In this document: piece by piece, positions 13,332-21,105 of the stretch
Position numbering within the stretch: position 1 is the stretch's first letter
Layout: the number at the start of each line of letters is the position of its first letter
Origin: Thermoplasmatota archaeon
Lineage (GTDB): Archaea; Thermoplasmatota; E2; DHVEG-1
Assembly (NCBI GenBank): GCA_030612095.1
Contig: JAUWOO010000010.1
Location: forward strand, 1-21,776
Length of the DNA: 21,776 nt
Direction of reading: 5' to 3'
The notes under the pieces: generated by a model
Told to the model about the DNA's origin: nothing
The model's input: the letters and a program-made list of their open reading frames with translations, nothing else
Database searches by the model: none
Position numbers and translations under genes: made by a program

Positions 13332-14360
13332 ATGGAGGCAATCATTCTTGCAGGCGGATTTGGCACTAGGCTTAGACCGTTCACATACACAAGGGCAAAG
13401 TCGCTGCTACCCATACTAAACAAACCCATGATATCGTATCTGATAGATTCCTTACCCGAAGAAGTGGACAAGGTTATCCTCGCCGTAAATTATCGTAAAA
13501 ATCAGATAGAAAGATATTTCAGGGAAAACGATTTTGGAAAAGAAATCATTGTTAATGATGAACCAAAACCTCTTGGTACAGGTGGGGCAGTGAAATTTGC
13601 TGAGAAACACATCACTGGACGGTTTCTAGTGTCAAACAGCGACATCATATGTTCGCTACATCTTGATGACATGGTCAAGTTTCATATTAAGAATAACGCT
13701 GTTTCAACCATTTCTTTATGGCCTGTGGAAAATGTGTCTGAATTTGGCGTGGCAGACGTAGAAGATAATGGAAACATTGTTGGTTTTGTGGAGAAACCAA
13801 AACCAGAAGATGCACCGTCTGATTTTATTAATGCGGGAGCATATCTTCTAGAACCGGAAATTTTGGACTATATAGAAACTGACCGTTTGATTTCAATGGA
13901 AAAGGAAATATTCCCTCAAATAATCAGTGATACTGGACGTTTTTTTGGTTTTAAATTTGAGGGATACTGGATGGACATAGGTCGTATCAGCAGCTATCTT
14001 GATGTACATAGATTCCTAATAAGGAAGAACAAAATGGAAAATTATCTCGGAAGAAACTGTGAAATACATGGCGATCTAAAGAACTGTTGCATAGGGGATA
14101 ATGTTTATATCGGCAGTAATTCAAAACTAAACTCAACCATTGTTTACGACAATGCAAGAATTGAAGATAGTGCCGTTTTAAACAACTGTGTTGTTGGCGA
14201 AAATTGTAAAATTGGTAGTCATTCAAATCTTAAAGATTCAGTTTTTGGTGACAATGAAACTATAGCAGACAACATCATTATGGACAAAGAAGTGGTTTGG
14301 ACTCAACCAGTTCCAGAAGGTTATCCAAAAAAACAAATAGGAAATGTCATTGGAGAATAA
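13332..14360 (+). CDS. Sugar-1-phosphate nucleotidyltransferase with hexapeptide tail
   Basis: A 342-residue enzyme that activates a sugar-1-phosphate with an NTP. The N-terminal Rossmann-like domain has the signature LAGGFGTRLRP (6-16) and K23 in RAKSLLPILNKP, with DEPKPLGTGGAV, VSNSDII, FVEKPKPED and FINAGAYLLEP. From about 240 it shows hexapeptide repeats of a left-handed beta-helix (CEIHGDLKNC, IGDNVYIGSNSKL, NCVVGENCKIG). The size and architecture fit mannose-1-phosphate guanylyltransferase or glucose-1-phosphate nucleotidyltransferase. The ManB-like mutase next door favours GDP-mannose synthesis, but base and sugar specificity cannot be read from sequence. GGAGAG (13319-13324) precedes ATG 13332. 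ATTTATTA at 13278-13285 is the likely TATA box. Confidence 0.88.
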   Translation: MEAIILAGGFGTRLRPFTYTRAKSLLPILNKPMISYLIDSLPEEVDKVILAVNYRKNQIERYFRENDFGKEIIVNDEPKPLGTGGAVKFAEKHITGRFLVSNSDIICSLHLDDMVKFHIKNNAVSTISLWPVENVSEFGVADVEDNGNIVGFVEKPKPEDAPSDFINAGAYLLEPEILDYIETDRLISMEKEIFPQIISDTGRFFGFKFEGYWMDIGRISSYLDVHRFLIRKNKMENYLGRNCEIHGDLKNCCIGDNVYIGSNSKLNSTIVYDNARIEDSAVLNNCVVGENCKIGSHSNLKDSVFGDNETIADNIIMDKEVVWTQPVPEGYPKKQIGNVIGE

Positions 14361-14390
14361 TCTATCATCGATCTATCCAAATGTCCCATA

Positions 14391-14420
14391 AGAATGAGTT
14401 CTTGTTATCATTCTCCCTTT
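14391..14420 (+). terminator. Hairpin plus T-run after the nucleotidyltransferase
   Basis: AGAATGA (14391-14397) pairs with TCATTCT (14408-14414) across a ten-base loop and is followed by CCCTTTTTC. It lies 31 bases past the stop and before the TATA box of the next gene, consistent with transcript termination. Confidence 0.55.
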
Positions 14421-14444
14421 TTCTGATCGTAAAATCAATCAGTT

Positions 14445-14452
14445 TTTTATAA
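14445..14452 (+). promoter_or_regulatory. TATA box of manB, leaderless start
   Basis: TTTTATAA lies 22-29 bases upstream of ATG 14474. The predicted transcript start coincides with the start codon, and no ribosome-binding site is present, so the mRNA is probably leaderless. Confidence 0.65.
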
Positions 14453-14473
14453 GGGATTGTCAATTGCGGTGTA

Positions 14474-15862
14474 ATGAAACTAGACATTTCCAAACACATT
14501 TTTAGAGCATACGATATACGAGGATTGTACAAAAAGGACATTTCTCCTGAAATATTTTACAAGATAGGACTTGCTGCAGGGAATTATGTGAAAAATGTAA
14601 TTCATGGAAAACAAATTGCTGTAGGCAATGACATCCGTCAATCTAGCATTCCATTAGTGCATTCATTCATTGCAGGAGTATCGGCAACTGGAATAGGCAT
14701 AGTCTATATGGGAAACACTGCTTTTGGACAAACTCTATTCAAAGGATGGGAATTAAAACAAGATCTCATAGCTTTTGTGACCGCCAGCCATTTACCACCC
14801 GAATGGAATGGAATCAAATTTTATTATGGGGATGGAGTAGGTCTTCCAGAGAAAGAATTGATGAAAATACGGGATTTCACACTTAATGATGATTTTGATG
14901 CTGTTGGCTGGGAAAAAGTAGGGGATGTGGAATCGGTAGATCCAAAAACAAGTTACAAAAACTTTTTCAAATCAAAATTTAAATTCAATAAAAAACTGAA
15001 AGTAGCTATCGATTGTGGAGGCGGCAGCACAACACTTTCAGCACCTGATGTCTTTGATGCTGTTGGGCTAGACACAGTACATGTTTTTTGTGAACCTGAT
15101 CCGTCATTCTCAAAACGCCCCTCTGAACCTAAACCAGAGAATTTGACAGTTCTAGTTGACGCAGTGAAGAAGAATAATTGTGACTTTGGTGTTGCTTTTG
15201 ATGGAGATGGAGATAGATCAGTAATAGTTGATAACACGGGCAAGGTATTGTCAGCAGATGAAACAGGAATCATTTTAGGCAAGTACGGATTGGCTGAAAA
15301 AAAGGGTACAATAATAGTTAATGTTGAATGTTCCAAAGCAGTAAAAGAACAGCTTGAGCCACTTGGATTCAAGGTTAAACAGATACCTGTTGGCCATACA
15401 TTTTTAACTCTAGAGGCGAAACTAGAAAAATCACCTCTTGGCATAGAATCCTCCGGTCATTTGATACTTCCGGAGTATTTCCTATTTGATGATGCGTTAG
15501 TGGTTCCATTAAAAATAGCAGAAATACTTGATAACAATGAAAAAACTCTTGGTGAACTCGCTGCAGAAATTCCCACATATCCAACAAAAAAGGAAGTCAT
15601 AGATTGCGATGATCAGATCAAGTTCGATGTTGTAGAAAGATTGAAAGTTGAACTCACAAAAGAATTTGAAAATATTAATGCAATGGATGGTGTAAGAGTT
15701 GATCTTAAGAATGGATGGGTGCTCATCCGCTCATCAAACACAAGCCCGATAATCAGATTAACAACCGAGGCAGACAATGAAAAGGTATTATGTCAGCTAA
15801 CAACACAATTTATGGACAAAACAGAAGAAATCATAGAGAAATTTAAGGGAGAATCCAAGTAA
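14474..15862 (+). CDS. Phosphomannomutase/phosphoglucomutase (ManB-like)
   Basis: A 462-residue alpha-D-phosphohexomutase, which interconverts hexose-6-phosphate and hexose-1-phosphate through a phosphoserine. The four domain motifs are present: the catalytic serine S105 in TASHLPP, the Mg2+ loop D243-G-D245-G-D247-R, the sugar-binding loop ESSGHLILPEY, and the phosphate-binding loop RSSNTSPIIR near the C-terminus. SNTSP in this last loop is as in phosphomannomutase CpsG/ManB, whereas GlmM has SGTEP. The usual asparagine after the catalytic Ser-His is replaced by leucine (SHLPP). With the preceding nucleotidyltransferase it would supply mannose-1-phosphate for glycan or glycolipid synthesis. 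It appears to be leaderless. Confidence 0.9.
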   Translation: MKLDISKHIFRAYDIRGLYKKDISPEIFYKIGLAAGNYVKNVIHGKQIAVGNDIRQSSIPLVHSFIAGVSATGIGIVYMGNTAFGQTLFKGWELKQDLIAFVTASHLPPEWNGIKFYYGDGVGLPEKELMKIRDFTLNDDFDAVGWEKVGDVESVDPKTSYKNFFKSKFKFNKKLKVAIDCGGGSTTLSAPDVFDAVGLDTVHVFCEPDPSFSKRPSEPKPENLTVLVDAVKKNNCDFGVAFDGDGDRSVIVDNTGKVLSADETGIILGKYGLAEKKGTIIVNVECSKAVKEQLEPLGFKVKQIPVGHTFLTLEAKLEKSPLGIESSGHLILPEYFLFDDALVVPLKIAEILDNNEKTLGELAAEIPTYPTKKEVIDCDDQIKFDVVERLKVELTKEFENINAMDGVRVDLKNGWVLIRSSNTSPIIRLTTEADNEKVLCQLTTQFMDKTEEIIEKFKGESK

Positions 15863-15962
15863 AACTCCCCTTAGACACCGATATTTTCGATTATTTATGG
15901 TAAACTACGGTAAAGTCTATATGAGCTTCCAGGTTACGATATTTTGCTTTTAGGTGTTAGAG

Positions 15963-17345
15963 ATGACAAAATTATTTGGTACAAACGGCATAAGAGGCGT
16001 TGTTAACAAGGATATGAACTGTGAACTTGCCCTTGGAATCGGTAAGGCATGGGGCACTTATCTAAAAAAAACTGTTATAAGACCAAAAGTTGCCATAGGA
16101 ACAGATGCAAGACTTTCGAACCATATGTTGAAAAATGCAATTTCTGCAGGACTACTTTCAACAGGATGCGATGTTATTGATATTGGTCTTGTGCCCACAC
16201 CCGCTTTACAATATGCAGTTAAAGAAAAAGATTTTGATTCAGGTGTAGTAATAACTGCTTCACATAACCCCCCTCAGTTTAATGGCATAAAAGGAGTTGC
16301 TAGTGATGGAACAGAATTCTCCAAGGACGTGGAAGAAGACATAGAGAGAATATATTTTGAAAAAAATTACTCACTTGTAGAATGGAAGAGTGTCGGAAAA
16401 CTTTCAACGTGGGATGACGCCGTCGATTTTTATATAGATGGGATTTTATCAAATGTCGATGTCGGCCTTATAAGGGAACAACAGTATCATATTGTTCTTG
16501 ATTGCGGTAATGGTGTAGGTTGTGTAGCAACGCCCATTCTCCTTGAAAAGTTAGGGTGTAAAATTACTGAGTTATATTGTGAGCTAGATGGAACATTCCC
16601 AGGACATAATTCAGAACCCGTTCCAGAGAATCTTGGAGATCTCATACAAAAGGTAACTGAAGTGGGAGCAGATCTTGGCGCTGCTCAAGACGGAGACGCA
16701 GATCGTGCAATATTTATCGATGAGAATGGAACCTATATATGGGGTGATAAAACATTGGCCCTCGCTGCAAAATATATAACAAAAGAAAAGAAAGGTGGAA
16801 CGACCATCACACCAGTTACTACATCAAGTTGTTTTGATGACGTAGTCACAGAAAATGATGCCGAGGTAATACATACTATGGTAGGTTCACCGGTTGTAGC
16901 ACGTACAATGATTGAAAAAAATGCCGTTTTTGGCGGAGAGGAAAACGGTGGACTCATATTTCCTGAGATGCAGTACTGTCGCGATTCGGCAATGACAATT
17001 GCAAAAATAATGGAAATTATGGCAAGAGAAAACAAGACGTTATCGGAGTTAATTAAAGAAATTCCAATATACGAGGTACATAAAACAAAGATACCTTGTC
17101 CAAATGATAAAAAGGAAAGGGTCATGAAAGAATTAGCTGAACAAACCAAGGACGATAGCGATGTTATAAAGGTAGATGAAACAGATGGTGTTAAACTCTA
17201 TGTTGAGAATGGATGGGTGTTGATGAGACCGTCTGGTACAGAACCAATATTTAGGGTGTATTCGGAATCAAAAAACAAAGACCGATCTGAAGAACTTGCA
17301 TTAAAATATAAAAGATTGGCAGAGAAAATAATTAACAATCAATAG
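15963..17345 (+). CDS. glmM: Phosphoglucosamine mutase (GlmM-like)
   Basis: A 460-residue alpha-D-phosphohexomutase. It opens with MTKLFGTNGIRGVVN, the usual archaeal GlmM start. Active-site features are S100 in TASHNPP, the Mg2+ loop D243-G-D245-A-D247-R, GGEENGGLIFPE (sugar loop) and RPSGTEPIFRVY (phosphate loop). It should convert glucosamine-6-phosphate to glucosamine-1-phosphate for UDP-GlcNAc; archaeal members can also act on glucose phosphates. ATG 15963 is chosen over GTG 15954 because the family starts at MTKLFGT and AGGTG lies seven bases upstream. It is a paralogue of the gene just before it, separated by about 100 bases. It ends in TAG and is followed by a terminator hairpin. Confidence 0.92.
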   Translation: MTKLFGTNGIRGVVNKDMNCELALGIGKAWGTYLKKTVIRPKVAIGTDARLSNHMLKNAISAGLLSTGCDVIDIGLVPTPALQYAVKEKDFDSGVVITASHNPPQFNGIKGVASDGTEFSKDVEEDIERIYFEKNYSLVEWKSVGKLSTWDDAVDFYIDGILSNVDVGLIREQQYHIVLDCGNGVGCVATPILLEKLGCKITELYCELDGTFPGHNSEPVPENLGDLIQKVTEVGADLGAAQDGDADRAIFIDENGTYIWGDKTLALAAKYITKEKKGGTTITPVTTSSCFDDVVTENDAEVIHTMVGSPVVARTMIEKNAVFGGEENGGLIFPEMQYCRDSAMTIAKIMEIMARENKTLSELIKEIPIYEVHKTKIPCPNDKKERVMKELAEQTKDDSDVIKVDETDGVKLYVENGWVLMRPSGTEPIFRVYSESKNKDRSEELALKYKRLAEKIINNQ

Positions 17346-17373
17346 TTTCTTTGTCTTTATCGTAAGATCCTCT

Positions 17374-17398
17374 TGAGAGTTTAAATTCTCACTTTTTA
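17374..17398 (+). terminator. Hairpin plus T-run after glmM
   Basis: TGAGA (17374-17378) pairs with TCTCA (17387-17391) around GTTTAAAT, followed directly by CTTTTTAA. It lies 29 bases past the glmM stop. Confidence 0.5.
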
Positions 17399-17466
17399 AT
17401 AGGAACCATTATATCTTTCCAACATATTACTATTCTATACTTATTATATTTAGGAGAGATAGGAAA

Positions 17467-17907
17467 ATGAGAAAGAAAATAATATTTGTAAGTCTATTGA
17501 CAGTATTTCTTATGATGATGTTGCCAGCAGTGCCAGCAGTGGAATACAATACAGCAATAGAGGTCAATGAAGCTCGCCTTCTTGAAGAAATACAAAACAT
17601 GAACATTGATGAATTGAAAGAAAAAATTCTTAACATGAATGTTGAAGATGAGGAATTAAAAGAATTGCAAAAACAACTCAACGATGACACAGCAAGTCCG
17701 CAATGCATAAGATTAGTTCTAAGATTGATATGTATGCTACTTCACATATTTGTCAAAATACTACTTTTGCCATTAAAAATAATGTTGATACCCTTGAAAA
17801 TACTATTCCTACCTTTGAAAATAATATGCGGCATCCTCAGCATACCTTTCAAAATAATTGGTCTGTTCCTACATATCATACTCCCAGGTACACATCACCA
17901 TTGCTAG
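17467..17907 (+). CDS. Exported protein with LPLKI heptad repeats
   Basis: A 146-residue protein I do not recognise. It begins with a signal-like segment (MRKKIIFVSLLTVFLMMML, residues 1-19, then PAVPAVEY). The middle (about 31-75) is acidic, helical and internally repeated (NMNIDELKEKI, NMNVEDEELKEL), probably a coiled coil. The C-terminal 60 residues are strongly hydrophobic with a seven-residue repeat, LPLKI-x-x, at P102, P109 and P116 and a variant IPFKI at P127. The DNA shows a matching 21-base repeat (about 17764-17826). It ends THHHC. The layout suggests a membrane-interacting or pore-like peptide domain, but this is inference. GGAGAGAT (17453-17460) precedes ATG 17467, and a hairpin follows the stop. 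Confidence 0.7.
   Translation: MRKKIIFVSLLTVFLMMMLPAVPAVEYNTAIEVNEARLLEEIQNMNIDELKEKILNMNVEDEELKELQKQLNDDTASPQCIRLVLRLICMLLHIFVKILLLPLKIMLIPLKILFLPLKIICGILSIPFKIIGLFLHIILPGTHHHC
17764..17826 (+). repeat. 21-base tandem repeat inside the LPLKI gene
   Basis: Three imperfect 21-base units share cores such as CCATTAAAAATAATG, CCCTTGAAAATACTA and CCTTTGAAAATAATA. They encode the seven-residue protein repeat. Differences are mostly at codon third positions and at hydrophobic-to-hydrophobic changes, which points to selection on the peptide. Confidence 0.7.
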
Positions 17908-17929
17908 TCATCATGAATGTAGTTAGGAC

Positions 17930-17965
17930 ATATGCAAGAACAGTAACAGTTCTAGCATATTCTTA
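17930..17965 (+). terminator. Long hairpin after the LPLKI gene
   Basis: ATATGC-A-AGAAC (17930-17941) pairs with GTTCT-A-GCATAT (17949-17960): eleven base pairs with one A-A mismatch and a seven-base loop, followed by TCTTAA. It lies 23 bases after the stop. It is the strongest stem in the intergenic DNA here and probably ends transcription, although its T-run is short. Confidence 0.5.
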
Positions 17966-18087
17966 AAGTGAGATACAATCGGCCAATAACCTAGGAATTG
18001 ATGGTCAGAATCAAAACAATAATTGTTGGAAAAGTACAATAATTAGAAATGATAAGGGTTTCTGCCAAAAGTATGGAGTAAAATCAT

Positions 18088-18792
18088 TTACAAACTGGTA
18101 TTTATTGACAATTTAACAGCTTCAATCATTGTTTCCAATTCCATACCATTTGGATCTTGAGAGTTTAAAAGTGGAACGTGAATAAAACCCGCTTTTGTTG
18201 AGAGTTCATGATCTTTAATGTATCCTAAAGTTTCATATAAAACAGCATTGCATACATATATCCCTGCAGAAAAACTCTGATGTGCAGGGATGTCCGCTTT
18301 CCTTAACTCTTTTGTCACTTCTCTAGTGTCAATAGGTGATATCCTAATAAATGGACCATCTGGATTTATCCTTCGAGGGAATAACCAACTACTTTCATTT
18401 AACAGTGGTATTTTTAGGTTTACACCAATCTTTTCTAGCTCTATTGAAACAGCACCAGGTGCAAGACCAATACTCATTACAAGTAATGGATCATAGTCTT
18501 CAACAGCCTGAACAACAATATCCACAGATTCATCAAAATCTACAGGTAAAACGATACCGACTATCTCCGTATCATTAATGTATTCCCCATTAAGTGCCTC
18601 TGCAATCATCTGAGAAGGATTGACATCATATATGTCGAAAGGTTCAAAACCTGTAACTAATACAACAGCCACTTCAGAATCAACTGTATTGTCCTTGGTA
18701 TTAAAACCTATAAATGAAGTGCCATATGCTAGAGAAGGAGCCATAACAATCAGAATAATCCCTATGGCGATAGTATTCCTGGTTGACTTCAT
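18088..18792 (-). CDS. Exported pyroglutamyl-peptidase I-like cysteine peptidase
   Basis: A 234-residue peptidase C15 family protein. The catalytic triad matches the family: E120 in IELEKIGVN (Glu81 of the Bacillus enzyme), C181 in SAGIYVCNAVLY (Cys144) and H205 in GFIHVP (His168). The N-terminal motif VTGFEPFDIYDVNPS is also typical. The enzyme removes N-terminal pyroglutamate from peptides. Unusually, about 40 extra residues precede the domain, with a signal-like hydrophobic stretch (IAIGIILIVMAPSLAYG, residues 8-24), so the protein is probably secreted or membrane-anchored, while typical members are cytosolic. The TATA box at 18817-18824 places the transcript start at about the ATG, so it is leaderless. 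Confidence 0.88.
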   Translation of the reverse strand: MKSTRNTIAIGIILIVMAPSLAYGTSFIGFNTKDNTVDSEVAVVLVTGFEPFDIYDVNPSQMIAEALNGEYINDTEIVGIVLPVDFDESVDIVVQAVEDYDPLLVMSIGLAPGAVSIELEKIGVNLKIPLLNESSWLFPRRINPDGPFIRISPIDTREVTKELRKADIPAHQSFSAGIYVCNAVLYETLGYIKDHELSTKAGFIHVPLLNSQDPNGMELETMIEAVKLSINTSL

Positions 18793-18816
18793 CTATAATT
18801 TTTATGTAGTTATATG

Positions 18817-18824
18817 TTATAAAA
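18817..18824 (-). promoter_or_regulatory. TATA box of the peptidase gene
   Basis: TTTTATAA on the minus strand, 25-32 bases from ATG 18792, with no ribosome-binding site in between. This predicts a leaderless mRNA. Confidence 0.6.
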
Positions 18825-18945
18825 TTATTGTTTCCTTAAATCCAAGTCAATTTTTTGGATCTTGGTTTATGCAATGTTGATGAAAGAAATGCATTAATAG
18901 TACCTTATTGATTAGCGGGTAAAAGTACAGAACATGGAGAATAGT

Positions 18946-19371
18946 ATGACAAAAGAAGAAGAGCTACAAAAATATATGGCGTTGATCGAACAATATAAAG
19001 AGCAATTAAATTCATTAGATGCGCAGTTTTCGTATTTACAAAATGCAATTATGGATCAAACCAAAGCTAAGCTGACTTTAGAGCATCTCAGTAAGAGCGA
19101 TACTGGTGTTGATGTGTTGCTTCCGATAGGGGGTGGCGCTTTTATTGATGCCACCGCAAAAAAGACGACTAAAGCTCTTTTTGATGTAGGTGACGGAATA
19201 ATAATCGAAAAAACATCTGATGATGTCATTGATACAATAGATAAAAGGATAAAGAATCTACAACAAACTGAGGAAAAAATATCGAATATGGCACAAAAAT
19301 TGCAAACAGAAGCAGCAGAGGTTACCGACAAAGCACAGAGACTTATGTCAGGAATGCCATTAGATGGATAA
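18946..19371 (+). CDS. pfdA: Prefoldin alpha subunit
   Basis: A 141-residue coiled-coil chaperone subunit. Two alpha subunits and four beta subunits form the jellyfish-shaped hexamer that holds unfolded proteins for the chaperonin. Residues about 1-45 and 95-135 are long amphipathic helices, joined by the beta-hairpin segment VLLPIGGGAFIDATAKKT, characteristic of the alpha class. I start at ATG 18946 because GGAG (18936-18939) lies six bases upstream and MTKEEELQKY is the usual opening; ATG 18934 would add four residues. It is followed after 20 bases by ftsY, the conserved archaeal pfdA-ftsY order. The ribosomal protein L18Ae/LX gene that often precedes the pair elsewhere is absent. Confidence 0.92.
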   Translation: MTKEEELQKYMALIEQYKEQLNSLDAQFSYLQNAIMDQTKAKLTLEHLSKSDTGVDVLLPIGGGAFIDATAKKTTKALFDVGDGIIIEKTSDDVIDTIDKRIKNLQQTEEKISNMAQKLQTEAAEVTDKAQRLMSGMPLDG

Positions 19372-19391
19372 TAATCTTTTAGGTATCTAGA

Positions 19392-20630
19392 ATGTTTAAA
19401 TTTTTAAGGAAGAAACTAAAGAAATTTGAAGACAAACTTGAGGCTGAACTGCAAGTAGAGTTAGAAAAGGAAACGGAGGGTGTTGAGCCTGAAGAACCTG
19501 TCGAAAAACCTGAGTTAGAAACCATAGATGAAGAGAAAATCGTGGTTGAAGAACCAAAGGATAAAATCACTGAACCCAAACCAAGGGAATTGACAGATTC
19601 GAAGATAGAAAAATTGGTTAAAAAACCAAAGAAATCTGAAGAACTGACAAGAAGGAGAAGGATAGAAAAACGCAGGCGAGAAGAGCATATCGACAAGCAA
19701 ATTGAAAAAAGTATTGAGACGGAATTAGAACATACTTTGAGGACAAGGAGAAGCATTGAAGATGTCGTAAAGACTGACAGGAAAACGTCTCGCGGTATCA
19801 GTGAAGAGAAACTTAATGATCTGCTTTGGGATCTTGAAATTGGACTTCTTGAATCTGATGTGGCATATTCAGTTATTGAGTCTATAAAAAATGACATTAA
19901 AGAAGAGCTTAAATATGTCTCAGTTGAAAGGTCAAAGATTAGTGAGTTAGTTGAAAACGTACTTCGAAATGCAATTGAGCATGTTTTGAAATCAAGTGAA
20001 ATGGACTTTGATGAGTTTATTGACAACAGCAAGAAACCTGTTGTTATAATGTTTGTAGGTGTGAATGGTAGTGGTAAAACCTTATCCATAGGTAAGATGG
20101 CTACTTTACTTAAGAAACGTGGGAAATCTTCTGTAATGGCTGCTAGTGACACATTTCGTGCTGGGGCCATTGAGCAGTTGGGCATACATGCAAATAATGT
20201 TGGCGTGAAACTTGTAAAGCATGGGCCTAGTGCTGATCCAGCGGCTGTAGCTTTTGATGCAATCGAGCATGCCAAGGCAAAGCACAAGGACGTGGTCTTG
20301 GTGGATACGGCAGGTAGAATGCAGACAAATGTTAATCTTATGGATGAGATGGCGAAGATAAAACGTGTTGCAAAACCTGATTTGATTCTTTTTGTTGGAG
20401 ATGCCCTTGCAGGTAATGACGCGGTGGAGCAGGCAAAACGATTTAACGAGGTTGTAGGAATCGATGGCGTTATTTTGACAAAGGTAGATACTGATGCCAA
20501 GGGCGGTAGCGCACTTTCTGTTGCATATACCATTGGTAAGCCTTTGCTTTTCATTGGCGTAGGTCAAGGTTATGAAGATCAGATTCCTTTTGATCCTCAG
20601 TGGATGATAAATAATATATTTGGCAAGTAA
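19392..20630 (+). CDS. ftsY: Signal recognition particle receptor FtsY
   Basis: A 412-residue GTPase that docks SRP-ribosome complexes at the membrane. Residues 1-135 are a highly charged, glutamate/lysine-rich A domain (MFKFLRKKLKKFEDKLEAEL at the start is amphipathic and probably membrane-binding). The N domain follows (about 136-210), then the G domain: P-loop GVNGSGKT (223-230), SDTFRAGAIEQL, DTAGRMQTN, LTKVDTDAKGG and the C-terminal GQGYEDQIPFDPQWM. All GTPase motifs are intact. The A domain is longer than in many archaea. It is probably co-transcribed with pfdA. The T-rich run at 20653-20667 may end transcription. A long serine-rich open frame on the other strand is a shadow of this gene. 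Confidence 0.96.
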   Translation: MFKFLRKKLKKFEDKLEAELQVELEKETEGVEPEEPVEKPELETIDEEKIVVEEPKDKITEPKPRELTDSKIEKLVKKPKKSEELTRRRRIEKRRREEHIDKQIEKSIETELEHTLRTRRSIEDVVKTDRKTSRGISEEKLNDLLWDLEIGLLESDVAYSVIESIKNDIKEELKYVSVERSKISELVENVLRNAIEHVLKSSEMDFDEFIDNSKKPVVIMFVGVNGSGKTLSIGKMATLLKKRGKSSVMAASDTFRAGAIEQLGIHANNVGVKLVKHGPSADPAAVAFDAIEHAKAKHKDVVLVDTAGRMQTNVNLMDEMAKIKRVAKPDLILFVGDALAGNDAVEQAKRFNEVVGIDGVILTKVDTDAKGGSALSVAYTIGKPLLFIGVGQGYEDQIPFDPQWMINNIFGK

Positions 20631-20652
20631 GGAAACAATAGATCCAAACGAA

Positions 20653-20667
20653 TTTTTCTTCTTTTTT
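20653..20667 (+). terminator. T-rich terminator after ftsY
   Basis: TTTTTCTTCTTTTTT without a clear hairpin, 23 bases after the ftsY stop. Archaeal RNA polymerase commonly terminates at such oligo-T tracts. Confidence 0.45.
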
Positions 20668-20747
20668 GATAAGAGTTGTCAAAGATACTTGGTACCATTT
20701 GTACAACAAGCCCTTAATAAACAAACTTACAAAATAGGGAGTGAGGA

Positions 20748-20879
20748 ATGATAAGAATGATGATTGTAGGTCAAATCTCAAGCTCAGAAGGAGCAAAAGA
20801 AGTGGAATCCATAGCAAAACTACTAGTTGTTGGAAATCGAGCCAGAGAGCTTGCATTAAAAGCAAAAGGGGCGATGTAG
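20748..20879 (+). CDS. 43-residue micro-ORF, unknown function
   Basis: ATG 20748 opens a 43-residue frame rich in Ala, Val, Glu and Lys with a helical middle (EVESIAKLLVVGNRAREL). CTTAATAAA at 20713-20721 is a plausible TATA box predicting a start at about 20743, and GGGAG (20738-20742) is five bases from the ATG. It ends with TAG at 20877-20879. A second short frame in the same phase begins four bases later. No family is recognised. Promoter and ribosome site make it more than chance, but comparison with relatives is needed to confirm it. Confidence 0.45.
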   Translation: MIRMMIVGQISSSEGAKEVESIAKLLVVGNRARELALKAKGAM

Positions 20880-20882
20880 GAA

Positions 20883-20966
20883 ATGAGTAAAGAAACTAAG
20901 AAAAATGATATTAAAAACAAAAAATCGATACCTGATGTAATAGATATAATCTGGGTCAACATCTAA
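20883..20966 (+). CDS. 27-residue micro-ORF after the previous one
   Basis: ATG 20883 gives a 27-residue lysine-rich peptide (MSKETKKNDIKNKKSIPDVI, then DIIWVNI). It lies in the same reading frame as the 43-residue gene, separated only by TAG-GAA. It could be a separate peptide, or the remainder of a single 71-residue protein interrupted by a stop. A ribosome site is weak (GTAGGA at 20876-20881). Real existence is uncertain. Confidence 0.3.
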   Translation: MSKETKKNDIKNKKSIPDVIDIIWVNI

Positions 20967-21105
20967 TCAATTTTTTAAATCCCTACACTATTTTTTTGAT
21001 CAAGAACCAACAAATCTTTTTGATGACTGCTGATAATTGCTCTTGAAGTATCCATATCAGCTATTATACTTATATACCAAACTTAGAATAACATAATTGA
21101 TACCA

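Noticed and set aside
14953..15444. 163-codon minus-strand open frame opposite manB
   Set aside because: Shadow of a clearly conserved phosphohexomutase gene; no promoter or recognisable protein features.
19379..20554. 391-codon minus-strand open frame opposite ftsY
   Set aside because: Serine- and phenylalanine-rich low-complexity translation created by the reverse complement of a Glu/Lys-rich gene; no promoter or family features.
20877..20882. Pyrrolysine read-through of TAG joining the two micro-ORFs
   Set aside because: TAG is the ordinary stop of many genes in this window (recombinase, perR, DUF2249 fusion, superoxide reductase, aminotransferase, glmM, LPLKI gene), and no pyl gene is present here. 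Not excluded, but unsupported.
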